From Saccoglossus kowalevskii (taxonomy: Eukaryota; Hemichordata; Enteropneusta; Harrimaniidae): DNA of 33,147 nucleotides. Location of the stretch: positions 987,531 to 1,020,677 of the forward strand of contig NW_003119426.1 of NCBI RefSeq assembly GCF_000003605.2, written 5' to 3'. The stretch's first letter is position 1. Every line of letters starts with the position of its first letter. The notes under the pieces are model-generated. The model saw only the letters and a list, made by a program, of their open reading frames with translations. It made no database searches and was not told the DNA's origin. The translations under genes were made by a program, and so were the position numbers. Shown in pieces: positions 25,301 to 32,202 of the stretch.

Positions 25301-28300
25301 ACACAGAATATTAAACACACCACTGCAGCACTGACTGCAGGATGCAATAACCTACACACATAATATTAAATATACCACTGCAGCACTGACTGCAGGATGT
25401 AATAACCTACATACATAATATTAAACATACCATTGCAGCACTGACTGCAAGATGTAATAACCTACACACATAATATTAAACACACCACTGCAGCACTGAC
25501 TGCAGGGTACAATAACCTACACACATAATATTAAACACACCACTGCAGCACTGACTGCAGGGTACAATAACCTACACACAGAATATTAAACATACCACTG
25601 CAGCACTGACTGCAGGGTGCAATAACCTACATACATAATATTAAACATACCATTGCAGCACTGACTGCAGGGTACAATAACCTACACACAGAATATTAAA
25701 CATACCACTGCAGCACTGACTGCAGGGTGCAATAACCTACATACATAATATTAAACATACCATTGCAGCACTGACTGCAGGGTACAATAACCTACACACA
25801 GAATATTAAACATACCATTGCAGCACTGACTGCAGGATGAAATAACCTACACACAGAATATTAAACATACCACTGCAGCACTGACTGCAGGATGTAATAA
25901 CCTACACACAGAATATTAAACATACCACTGCAGCACTGACTGCAGGATGTAATAACCTACACACAGAATATTAAACATACCATTGCAGCACTGACTGCAG
26001 GATGAAATAACCTACACACAGAATATTAAACATACCACTGCAGCACTGACTGCAGGATGTAATAACCTACATACATAATATTAAACATACCATTGCAGCA
26101 CTGACTGCAGGGTACAATAACCTACATACATAATATTAAACATACCATTGCAGCACTGACTGCAGGGTGCAATAACCTACACACATAATATTAAACATAC
26201 AAAATACTAGCACTGACTACCTCCTAAAAAACTAAAACAGAGAGATTAACACTTTAAAGAAATTTAAGTGCTATTTAATGCTCTGTGTCATTAGTAAATT
26301 AAGATTTTTTTATTCAAAGTTTTCTCACTATCTTAAGATGAATTAGTAAAAACTACATTATGATTATTACATTATTTATTGTTTTCTCATTTAAATAATG
26401 CTCAAAAAATACAGAGAGCACCCAAGAGTGACAAGCATACAGAAACACTCTCCCATGAACTCAGGTATTGATGTGTATATCTATTTACTTAGCATTATAA
26501 GACATGGAGGTAACAAACTTTCAACAACTAAACAATGCTAAGTTGCATGTCAAAAACAAACTTAAAACAAACAAAAAAACGAGACACAGATGTAAGTAGG
26601 TTTTAAACTGCATTAGCAATGATTATATTAATCCAACTAGATCTAGCAAGCAAATCAATATTAAGGATATGAAACAAAATAAATTTACATACAAATAGTG
26701 CAATAATATTGCTTTGACACAAATAAAATTGTGTTATTTTGACTAAATTAAAAGTTGACAACATCCAAAAGGTATACAGATTTTAAGGTGTTTGACTGGT
26801 ATATCAAAAAATAGAAAGGAAAAACAAGCCATAGATGATCTATGTCAACTATGCTTAAGGGATAATAATCATGCTGTGTTGTTATAAGACCACCATAGAT
26901 ACAGACTGGAAGGTCACAAGTATCAGTAACAGTTATTCAAATGACTGCTTTTCTGATGGGCTAGACAAGCTTACATCTCAGATGACAAGCAAACTTACCA
27001 ATACACATGGTTTTTATACGCAATAATTAATTAAAATACAATAAATTCATTACAGAACAAGTCAGTCATTCATGGAGTAGGCTGGATAATGTTTTAAACT
27101 TTGTACCGGTAGTTAAACACTATACACATGCATTTCTAGCAGAAGCACACTGAAAATATTTGCATTGCCATATAGTTAGCATTGGAGATTAAACTTTGGA
27201 CTGTTTTTCTGTGTGCAACACATTAACAAGGTATGCAAGTTTGTAGAGACTGTGAGTGTCATTTCCTCACAAGTATTTTTAAAAACCACAAAAATTTAGC
27301 ATGGTTGGCTTCCTTTTTTTATATTCAACAATTATTCAAAATTACTTGGCAAATTCTACACTGGACTGACCTATATATTTAAATTAGACACCACATCTGA
27401 ATATCTCAGTTGTTGACAATACTGTAATCAGATCATAAACAAATTTGTTTTTTACCACATTAGGGGAGTTTAACTTGAAACCAGACTTTGATACAGACAG
27501 AAGAACACAATAGGTTAAAAGTTAAATGGGTCATTTTTTTTTTGGGGGGGGGGGCTTTTTTTTAATTTCAGAGATTATACTATATAATTGCATTTGAATA
27601 CTTGTGAGTAAAATCAAATCAAAACAAACTAGCTTGATATGTGATTCTAAAGCCAAAAAAAAGAGATCTGTTTCTGATCTAAGGTTTCTTGAAAAAACGT
27701 CACAGCCATGCATTTTTCTTTATTTTTTATGAAACATCAACGTACAAGCATTCTGTGCATTGATAAATACATGTATCAACCAAACTGGCAAATTGACAAA
27801 ATATTTAGCAAGGATCTTTTCATTTAGCAGAACACAATTGACTACTGAGCCACTAAACCAGGTTTTTTTCTAAACTGAGGAACAGGGGTGCAGCGCACTG
27901 ATACTTTCGGCTGACGCCCTCTTACTGAATTGCCAATTGAACTTTCAAGTCATAAATATATTTCTTGAGCCGTGCACTTGCTGCCATACAACATGAAATC
28001 TTTCTCAAATATATTTTTCTCCATAAAAACTTCCCAGCAACACCAGCTGACAATGTGTCTGGACACCAAATACAGTAAAATTACTCTAAAAATATTTCAA
28101 TGGAGATGGACATATCGTTAAAACGACGCAGAAGCCTTTCGATATGGCATCACTCCGCACCCTCGCCTATGTGTGCTCCCTTTTGTTAATTTTTTCTAGA
28201 AAAACCCTTGCTAAACCAAATACATGATACTGTATTTGCTCAATTTGTAGCACATGCATTAATAATAGAGGCGATATTTCAAGGATTCAGCACACAATAA

Positions 28301-29249
28301 ATGCAATTTTTATTTTTGTGTATTGATATGGAAATATGTTAACAGGGAAAACAAATCAGGAAGTAGATGTAAATGATGCTTTCTGGATCTTTTGTTCTAA
28401 CAATGTTTTATTGATAGACGAAGATGTTTTTAGGTGTTGCTATCAACAGTCATGGTGCTTCATTTTGTTTATGTACAGACCACTGTAATGTTACTGTCTT
28501 TTTTCATTCATGTAGTGCTACATCTGGTTGACCTCCAATAAGTTTCAAATGTTTTTTTTTTGTGGATTGTACTTTGTCCTTGCCGTGGCGATTTAATGAC
28601 AGTCAAATTTCAGTTTCCCAAGAAAGTACCAAAAATAATTAACCAAGAATGAAAAGGCTCATTGTTAAATTTAAATGGGCGTATTAAATAGTCATTAAGT
28701 GTTGAACTCAAATTTAGTGCAGCAATTTAATAAGTTTAACAAGTTGTAAAGTTCATTCCAAAAAATCATGATTTACGTCGTGTTGTTGTTGTTGTTGATA
28801 ATGTCGTCAGAATTATGTTTGCCACACCTTTCCCGTCGCGGTTGTAATAAAACGTCACAAGTACTATATTTCGACATTTCCAATCTACTCTTCCTGTCCA
28901 CTAAACAATTGCCATTCAAGGTTGCAAGGCGAGTTTCCTGTTAACACGTTTAATACATTCGCCGCGAGTGCTAAATAAACAACAACAAATCTTTTTAACT
29001 GGCGAAACGACGCGTTACGACGAGTGCGTCATGGCACCACTGAATCACTCAAGAAATCACAAAGTATAGCTACTTATTTACAATTAACAAAAAAGTACAG
29101 TTACAATATGTCCACCAAGAAGACGAACATACATATGTAGTTTTCTTATAATCGATTTTACGAAATAAAACAAATCAAATTCACTTTATAATATACTAAT
29201 TATTTTCGAAACGACTTACCTTATCACTGGGAATAGATCCTCCAGTCAT
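7329..29249 (-). CDS. UBL3: Ubiquitin-like protein 3 (membrane-anchored ubiquitin-fold protein), 5 coding exons
   Basis: Join of minus-strand exons 29249-29220, 15018-14910, 12330-12244, 10093-10016 and 7381-7329: 30+109+87+78+53 = 357 bp, giving 118 residues plus TGA, against 117 in human UBL3 (from memory). The product is a beta-grasp ubiquitin-fold domain (about residues 10-90) with a flexible tail ending SNCCVIL. The terminal CVIL is a CAAX box, with Leu favouring geranylgeranylation, and the preceding Cys is a candidate for palmitoylation or disulfide linkage. Known family role: membrane-tethered ubiquitin-like protein linked to multivesicular bodies and cargo sorting into small extracellular vesicles; it lacks the Gly-Gly tail for classical conjugation. 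Diagnostic pieces seen include INLRLILVSGKTK, ILRLIYQGRFLH, GKTTVMHLVPRE and LPEPNSQG. Introns have phases 0, 1, 1 and 1. The start is supported by an in-frame TAA (29271-29273) eight codons upstream. No frameshift or premature stop is present, so it looks functional. Confidence 0.96.
7523..8064. mobile_element. Foldback-type element with 13-bp perfect inverted ends, in UBL3 intron 4
   Basis: CTGTAAAACATGT at 7523-7535 is exactly inverted at 8052-8064 (ACATGTTTTACAG). Inner parts on both sides are rich in TTAGCGAA/TTCGCTAA words. A family B MITE (7639-7825) is nested inside, so the outer element is older. The open frames at 7766 and 8009 are parts of these elements. Confidence 0.5.
7639..7825 (+). 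mobile_element. MITE family B, copy 1
   Basis: TACTGTAATTTTAATTTTG to TTAGTCATTTTACAGTA. Shares AAAATGCGCTAAATTTAAAC, CCAGTGAATATGTAAAATTT, ACCGTGAATA and CAGTGAAAATTAGTCATTT in order with copies at 16465 and, inverted, 24491. TA-bounded inverted ends suggest a Tc1/mariner-type non-autonomous element. Confidence 0.65.
8065..10015. other. UBL3 intron 4, remainder
   Basis: Non-coding. Contains a 44-bp tandem pair (listed separately) and, at about 9770-9897, a degraded patch resembling the MITE vocabulary (TAGTGAAAATAGC, AATGTACAGTA). Nothing else identified. Confidence 0.5.
9155..9242 (+). repeat. Two-copy 44-bp tandem repeat carrying TGATGTCA
   Basis: Two units beginning TGTGATGTCAC (9155 and 9199), each with ATGGTAACC and ACCAGATATTCAAGGA. 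The units differ mainly at ACCGGTGGGC versus ACCGAGCCGA. Each contains TGATGTCA, a CRE/ATF-like octamer. No function is demonstrated. Confidence 0.7.
10016..10093 (-). CDS. UBL3: UBL3 coding exon 4 (LQLPTGKTTVMHLVPRENLP)
   Basis: Two bases, 25 codons and one base. Completes the Ala codon, then reads LQLPTGKTTVMHLVPR and ENLPEPNSQ: the last beta strand plus the conserved LPEPNSQG tail. The acceptor is TTTATTTCTACAG. The donor is AAG|GTATCT, a weak match to consensus. Downstream of the donor the frame stays open for about 30 residues into the intron, to a TAA at 9921-9923. Confidence 0.97.
10094..12243. other. UBL3 intron 3
   Basis: 2150 bp, donor GTCGGT and acceptor CTACAG in minus-strand sense. 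A second pogo-like fragment, CAGACAAACCTTAATTACC with ATCCGA words, lies near 10544-10605. The open frames at 11455-11685 and 12064-12255 have no recognisable homology. Confidence 0.55.
10544..10605 (+). mobile_element. Degraded pogo/Tigger-like end
   Basis: CAGACAAACCTTAATTACC followed by GACTATCCGATTTGTTATCC resembles the 2673-2740 fragment and the pogo terminal pattern with substitutions. No second terminus was found. Confidence 0.35.
12244..12330 (-). CDS. UBL3: UBL3 coding exon 3 (WEEDSVNSPHILRLIYQGRF)
   Basis: Two bases, 28 codons and one base: completes the Glu codon split by intron 2, then reads WEEDSVNSPHILRL and IYQGRFLHSNVTLG. This is the UBL3 region matching the ubiquitin IFAGKQL strand and following loop. 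The acceptor is AATTTATAG. The donor is GAG|GTCGGT, a non-optimal +3/+4 context, but the reading frame and phase-1 join to exon 4 fix it. It was found by searching for the residues missing between exons 2 and 4. The Asn-Ser and His-Ser variants differ from vertebrates, but the domain is intact. Confidence 0.95.
12489..12845 (+). mobile_element. Composite MITE family A with inserted foreign segment
   Basis: Starts as a diverged family A element (CTGTAGAATACTTTATTTTC) and continues into a 194-bp tract nearly identical to 4857-5050, including a complete MITE right end (to about 12691) and 80 bp of non-element flank. It then resumes with a second family A right end (AATTTTATACATAACACCC to TTTTACAGTA). 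The element thus has one left and two right ends. Confidence 0.65.
12578..12771 (+). repeat. 194-bp near-identical duplicated segment, copy 2
   Basis: Partner of 4857-5050; about 192/194 identity by eye with no gaps. The identity starts inside a MITE and ends abruptly at CATGCTATCCA, next to an AATTTTATAC word that also occurs inside the element (microhomology). Confidence 0.85.
12846..14909. other. UBL3 intron 2, remainder
   Basis: Non-coding, AT-rich. The open frames at 14557-14817 and 14661-14849 are overlapping antisense chance frames next to exon 2. Nothing else recognised. Confidence 0.5.
14910..15018 (-). CDS. UBL3: UBL3 coding exon 2 (first half of ubiquitin fold)
   Basis: 36 codons plus one base. 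Begins INLRLILVSGKTKDFFF and ends HVYENWPP, which is beta1-beta2 and the main helix of the ubiquitin fold. The acceptor is a long AT/T-rich tract ending TTTTCAG and the donor is GTAAGT. NDSA.DIA..VY.NWP is close to the human sequence. If the donor were skipped the frame would stop after four more residues at about 14896. Confidence 0.96.
15280..15454 (-). mobile_element. TTAA-flanked MITE, family E copy in UBL3 intron 1
   Basis: Left end TTAAAGCGGGAGGGTCATCC; the right end, read inverted, is TTAAAGCGAGGGAGTCGTCA, giving about 25-bp imperfect terminal inverted repeats bounded by TTAA at 15280-15283 and 15451-15454. The core matches the copies at 908-1030 and 1132-1288 in opposite orientation. 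It forms an isolated CpG-rich patch 260 bp upstream of exon 2, so could be mistaken for a promoter. Confidence 0.55.
15455..16323. other. UBL3 intron 1, 5'-distal (exon 2-proximal) part
   Basis: Nothing recognised beyond AT-rich intronic DNA. Confidence 0.45.
16324..16466 (+). mobile_element. MITE family A, 143-bp copy
   Basis: TACTGTAAAATGCTTTATTT to AAAGTATTTTACAGTA: the cleanest termini of the family, with TTTACTGTAAAATRCTTTATTT-type inverted ends. It shares CAACTCGTCAAAAATCAGT-like and CCAGCTAAAATAAAGTATTT words with 4769 and 12489. The last TA is also the first TA of the following element. Confidence 0.7.
16465..16680 (+). mobile_element. MITE family B, copy 2, abutting family A
   Basis: TACTGTAAAGGGATTAATTA through AAAAATGCGCTAAATTAAAA, ACCGTGAATTTAAAACCCAC to CAGTGAAAATTAGTCATTT and a degraded end. 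Same orientation and order as 7639-7825. Confidence 0.65.
16681..17765. other. Intron 1 stretch without identified elements
   Basis: The open frames at 16834-17046 and 17128-17415 show no domain resemblance and a hydrophobic, AT-driven composition; treated as chance. Confidence 0.45.
17766..17933. mobile_element. 168-bp MITE with CAGTGTTCTCC inverted ends (hAT-like)
   Basis: CAGTGTTCTCC at 17766-17776 is exactly inverted at 17923-17933 (GGAGAACACTG). Inner CACAGTCCCTAGAGGGACTG and CACAGGGACTGTG extend the foldback. CAGTG-type termini are typical of hAT elements, but the flanking 8-mers do not match, so the superfamily is tentative. Confidence 0.55.
17934..19158. other. Intron 1 stretch without identified elements
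   Basis: AT-rich. A modestly GC-richer patch at about 18730-18820 was inspected without recognition. Confidence 0.4.
19159..19230 (+). repeat. Two-copy 36-bp tandem repeat
   Basis: TGGGACGACATGTTTAAATG and TGGGACAACATGTTTAAATG, each followed by CC(C/A)AAGCATCAAGA, period 36 (starts 19159 and 19195). The period being a multiple of three lets an open frame (19067-19375) run through, but that frame resembles no protein. Confidence 0.7.
19336..19614 (+). repeat. Element D, copy 1 (inverted partner at 27862-28150)
   Basis: From ATGCCATATCAGAAGG to CCCAGTTTAGAAAAAAAAC. Shares long words with the reverse complement of 27862-28150: GTGTCCAGACACATTGTCAG, AAATATATTTGAGAAAG, TATTTATGACTTGAAAGTTC and GTAAGAGGGCG. 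By eye roughly 85-90% identical. It is CpG-containing and unlike its AT-rich surroundings. An ATG just upstream (19317) opens MADRPGNAISEGYGV, stopping after 24 residues. Origin unknown: old transposon or a copied 5' end of a gene. Confidence 0.7.
19615..24490. other. Intron 1 stretch, AT-rich, few identifiable elements
   Basis: No exon or named repeat recognised. A patch at 22600-22770 is CpG-containing with AACATGGCTGCCACCAGGG, YY1-like in wording, opening only a very short frame. An 11-bp inverted repeat lies at 23545-23595. The phrase GGTTCACATCTGTTT/GTGTTCACATCTGTTT recurs at about 23712 and 23816, a possible old 105-bp duplication. The many open frames here are chance. Confidence 0.4.
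23545..23595. repeat. 11-bp perfect inverted repeat (hairpin)
   Basis: TTCTTAGCAGG (23545-23555) and CCTGCTAAGAA (23585-23595) with a 29-nt spacer. It could form a hairpin in either strand's transcript. No miRNA-like long stem was seen. Confidence 0.5.
24491..24702 (-). mobile_element. MITE family B, copy 3 (inverted)
   Basis: TACTGTAAAATGACTAATTT to CCCTTTACAGTA. Reverse complement order of the 7639 and 16465 copies, including TTCACGGTTTCGTCATTTAG and TTAGCGCATTTTTCCAGTC. Complete at both ends. Confidence 0.7.
24703..25155. other. Intron 1 spacer between MITE and minisatellite
   Basis: Plain AT-rich DNA; nothing recognised. Confidence 0.45.
25156..26200 (+). repeat. Minisatellite: 19 units of exactly 55 bp
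   Basis: Units start every 55 bp from 25156 to 26146 without a single indel (19 x 55 = 1045 bp), then break into a degenerate 20th unit (about 26201-26222). Each unit contains (C/T)TGCAGCACTGACTGCAG, AATAACCTACA(C/T)ACA, then (T/G)AATATTAAA and CA(C/T)AC. Variation is confined to a few positions. CTGCAG-CACTGA-CTGCAG gives a 6-bp stem/6-nt loop hairpin in most units. The array lies in UBL3 intron 1 and is not translated. It has no spacer diversity, so it is not a CRISPR array. Confidence 0.97.
26201..27861. other. Intron 1 stretch after the minisatellite
   Basis: AT-rich, no element recognised except the homopolymer block at 27534-27563. The minus-strand open frame at 27531-27713 begins at an arbitrary ATG and ends in the homopolymer; not a gene. 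Confidence 0.45.
27534..27563. repeat. T10-G11-C-T8 homopolymer block
   Basis: Ten T, eleven G, one C, eight T in succession. The G11 run is the only long G tract in the window; it is prone to slippage and sequencing error. Confidence 0.85.
27862..28150 (-). repeat. Element D, copy 2 (inverted partner of 19336-19614)
   Basis: Reads in reverse complement ATGCCATATCGAAAGG, then CTCCATTGAAATATTTTTAG, GTGTCCAGACACATTGTCAG and CTGTTCCTCAGTTTAG, with small indels relative to copy 1. Includes an extra CGTCGTTTTAACGATATGTC block absent from copy 1. Confidence 0.7.
28782..28796 (+). repeat. (GTT)5 microsatellite
   Basis: Five GTT units in the exon 1-proximal part of intron 1. Confidence 0.8.
29220..29249 (-). 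CDS. UBL3: UBL3 coding exon 1 (MTGGSIPSDK)
   Basis: Ten codons, MTGGSIPSDK, followed by a consensus donor GTAAGT (plus-strand ACTTAC at 29214-29219). The exon ends in phase 0 and joins directly to INLRL of exon 2, matching the short N-terminal extension of UBL3 before the first beta strand. An in-frame TAA at 29271-29273 makes this the first usable ATG of its frame. The N-terminal residues differ from the vertebrate protein, as expected for this poorly conserved part. Confidence 0.9.
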
Positions 29250-29594
29250 GATTCCTATTGTACACGGGGTTTAATAAGTCTTAACAAAACTTAAATCAAA
29301 GAAATTCACCGAAATAGTTTTTAAATAACCCCAACTGCAGTCTCAGTCCAGCTGAACCAACTTCGCCTCCAGCTGATTTAGCCTATCGCCTTCCTTTGTG
29401 CAATGAATTATCCCGGTCAATTTTCCGATGAATACGCCTTCTTGACGACGACGATTTCTTTTCGTTTACAATAACAGTAAATTGAAGAATTAAACAATTC
29501 CAATGGTTGGTCTATTTCAATTCTGGAAACCCGATAAAGAGGTCCATTTTCGATGTCTTTTGTCGTCGAGAACCAAGCGAAAATCGAAAAAAAA

Positions 29595-29604
29595 AAGATG
29601 GCGG
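29595..29604 (+). promoter_or_regulatory. YY1-like motif AAGATGGCGG
   Basis: Exact core of the YY1 promoter motif, in the CpG-richer zone 346 bp upstream of the UBL3 ATG and on the strand opposite the gene. The embedded ATG opens only a six-codon frame (MAERAS, stop), so it is not a coding start. Confidence 0.45.
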
Positions 29605-29641
29605 AAAGGGCTTCCTAACTCCAAGTGTATTGTGGGTATTT

Positions 29642-29651
29642 GTCACGTGAC
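29642..29651. promoter_or_regulatory. Perfect palindromic E-box GTCACGTGAC
   Basis: Ten-base perfect palindrome identical to the CLEAR/USF-type E-box (MiT/TFE or USF class bHLH-ZIP factors), 393 bp upstream of the UBL3 ATG. UBL3 works in endosomal/vesicle sorting, so control by a lysosome-biogenesis factor is an attractive but untested inference. Confidence 0.5.
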
Positions 29652-29699
29652 TCTATGGAAACGCACTTCACTTCACGAGGAAATAGAGTTTAGTAGTCA

Positions 29700-30080
29700 G
29701 TAAAATATAAACAAAATTTAATAGTTAGGGCGCCGAACGCGACAGCCCGATTTGTGGGGATTTTTTTAATTAAATTTTTAAATATTATTTTGTTTTATTT
29801 ATTTTTCATTATTTTTATTTATTTTATTTGGCATCATCTCACATGAGGATTTCGCGACCAGAGGAGAAAACAAAACGACATAATGAAAAGGGAGAAGAAA
29901 TAACGAAATAACCCAACAAAGATCTTATTTTAATCAGATTAGCAACAAGTTATAGAACCAAACCAATAATATGAATCTCAAATACCGAATTTCATGATCA
30001 TATTAACATGTAATGCTAAAAGTAACTGGATGCAATTCTTTATTCGAAATTGTGCTTTCTTCAATTCAATTTGGATCATT
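29700..30080. other. Intergenic AT-rich stretch
   Basis: Upstream of the UBL3 promoter. Contains a T/A-rich low-complexity run (29760-29830); no gene seen. Confidence 0.45.
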
Positions 30081-30638
30081 AAGGTAGAAGCCTACTCATA
30101 AATTAAAAAACCCAGAATTTATTCATTTTGTAATAAAATGCACTACAAGGCAATATAAGGATATTGACCTAAAAAAAGTTGGGGGTCACCAGCCTTTTTT
30201 TCGAGAAATTGATGGTTGTATTTTAGTGGAAAGACGCCATTTTGACACTATTATAACACTTTTACCACAGGTTTCTATGGCAGAGATATTATGCAATATC
30301 TCCAAATTTAGCCTGGTGACATAAGTTGAAAAAATCATGTATTGTTAATGATGGAGTACTTGTTGTTGTTCTGAATTATTTAAAAAATCTGGGTTTTGAA
30401 AGGTGTCAAAAAATGCCATTTTTCTTTAACATTGTGTTCTATGGAATTGTTCTAAAAATAGCAATTTTTAAGAAATATTAGGACACGTTTCTCAAAAAGA
30501 ATAACTGTAACACACAAACTAATGCTATTTCATTGTACCATGAGACATTAGCTTCATGTTTGTACATAATAAACTAATAAACATTGTCATGCGATTTGTG
30601 ACCAATTTTGTCAAAAATTATGACTCGGCTTCTACCTT
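30081..30638. mobile_element. 558-bp non-autonomous element with terminal inverted repeats
   Basis: AAGGTAGAAGCC (30081-30092) is exactly inverted at 30627-30638 (GGCTTCTACCTT). The similarity continues inward imperfectly as TCATAA(A/T)TT, giving about 25-bp ends. No open frame of note lies inside. No clear target-site duplication, so the superfamily is unassigned. Confidence 0.6.
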
Positions 30639-31504
30639 CAAATAAACAATAACATACAAGCACCTAACCAGACTGCTTTCAATACATAGCGTAGAACGTA
30701 ACACCGGATATGACGTTTAACACATAGAAATGTACAAATACACGATCTATCCATGTCTCGTCTATTGTCCGGTGGCTGGAGAACAGGCAATTAAAAATTG
30801 TCATTCAAATCGCGCTACGATTCTTTCATTTTTTTGTCTGATTATTTTAAAGGCTGGCGGCCTGGCATTGTAGTACGCTTTCTTTACGCATACGAATATT
30901 TTTATTTATACGAATATTAACACATAACAGCCCTCGGAAAAGATGAAAAATGTTACAATTGAAATGAATAAAAAAAAGTAGAGGAAATACAGCTTCAATT
31001 TAAGACGATTAAGGTATGTGTTGCTGTTCATATCGCATGCATAATAGTATGAACTGCGCGACCGGTATTGACATGATGTCATAAGAAATTCAAATTTATT
31101 TTTAATTGAATTGAACATTGATTTTTGACACATTTTTTTTTTGATGAAAGATGAAAATCTTGCTAATCGCCAATGTCATTTCCATCACAGTGTTCACAGA
31201 GTCTTTAATTATCATGCACATTAATGGCGACCACACTACATATTTAGATATTACATATTTAGAAAGGAACTCACGCAGAATATTATTTTTAGGTATATTT
31301 TTCAAAGCGGATATTTTATTTAATAACCATACGTTCTTAGTGTGTTTTCTCTGCTATCATTATTAATTTCCCCTTTTCCAAATTGTTTTAAAGAATCCTC
31401 AGGTTTTCATAAATTATGATCAATTTTAATGCTGTAATTATTATATTTGTTTGTGATTGGTATGTGTTCACACTGTCTCTATTTCAGAGTACTATTTGTT
31501 ATTT
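30639..31504. other. Intergenic stretch; no supported gene
   Basis: Open frames at 30906-31133 (minus), 31102-31305 (minus) and 31151-31366 (plus) overlap antisense to each other and match no family I recognise. Confidence 0.45.
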
Positions 31505-32202
31505 AACTTCGTGTCTACTATAAAGCTCTGCGTATTTGAAAATAGTCAATTTTGACGTGTGTCTTGACACACCTAGTAGATACCAACAGAAACTGAAATG
31601 TACGTCTTCAATGCTAGCTTTCATATTACATTCATCGCCCAGACATCGCTACCATAGGCAGTGATTGGTCAGATTATTTTATCAAAAAGTGATAGTGACA
31701 ACTCAATGTTTAGTTTACTAACATGACCTTTTTTTCTCTTTCAGGGAGAACTGAAAACTTTGTGACATTTTCCTTTCAGATTTTCTATAGCTGTTTTGAA
31801 ACGCCCATTTACATTGATAACTAAAACCAAAGTTTCTTACAGTGTCAACGTTTTTATTTTTCCTTGTAGATATGTAAAGTGTGCAGTTAAGCCATCTTTA
31901 ATTTCAACTTTGTATTTGATATATTCTATACATGTATATTAAACATTATGTTGCTAGTAATAGTATTATGTTGTAATTTCGAACACAGGCCACCATGCCA
32001 AAGGTTGTCAAAAGTTTTTCTGAGGTCTATGAAACATGCATAGATTTTATTAGATTTCTTGGCTTTAGATAGTGTTTTTAAGATTTTTTTGTTTTCCCAC
32101 ATGGCACAGATATTTATTCACAGCTGCCTTTAATATAACATAGATGTCTGCAGTTCGACATTTTTTTTTTCTAAAACCAGATTTATGAAGTGGCACTATC
32201 AT
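31505..32202 (-). pseudogene. Decayed non-LTR retrotransposon (LINE) reverse-transcriptase fragment
   Basis: Reading the minus strand across frameshifts gives, in order, RT-like pieces: IVPLHKSG running straight into GFRKKKCRTAD (a deletion between these normally separated blocks), then VILKAAVNKYL, then KIYACFIDLRKTFD and LWHGGLCSKL (RT block with the F.D..K.FD signature, 31976-32048). Next come VEIKDGLTAHFTYLQG, FKTAIENLKGKCHKVF, LSLSLFDKII stop PITAYGSDVWA and FCWYLLGVSRHTSKL. This order matches the RT core and C-terminal region of Jockey/I/CR1-type LINE ORF2. The catalytic F.DD region is missing between the DGLT and FKTAIENL pieces, and there are several stops. Clearly non-functional. Confidence 0.75.

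Larger units (their letters stand above)
28750..29700 (-). promoter_or_regulatory. UBL3 promoter / 5' UTR zone, locally CpG-richer
   Basis: Around and upstream of the first coding exon, CpG dinucleotides become common (for example 28930-29035 and 29400-29460) against near absence in the introns. This is consistent with an unmethylated promoter. No clear TATA box was assigned. The 5' UTR probably lies between 29250 and about 29600. A short (GTT) run sits at 28782-28796. The transcription start is inferred only by position. Confidence 0.5.

Noticed and set aside
25156-26200. Regular array considered as CRISPR
   Set aside because: Whole 55-bp units repeat with no unique spacers, in an animal intron; it is a minisatellite.
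29568-29578. 11-mer CGAGAACCAAG in the UBL3 promoter that is the reverse complement of a word at 19294-19304
   Set aside because: An 11-mer shared once between strands of a 33-kb window is expected by chance many times.
31151-31366. 71-residue open frame MKILLIANVISIT with a signal-peptide-like start
   Set aside because: No cysteine framework, no family match, and overlapped by an antisense frame of similar length in AT-rich intergenic DNA.
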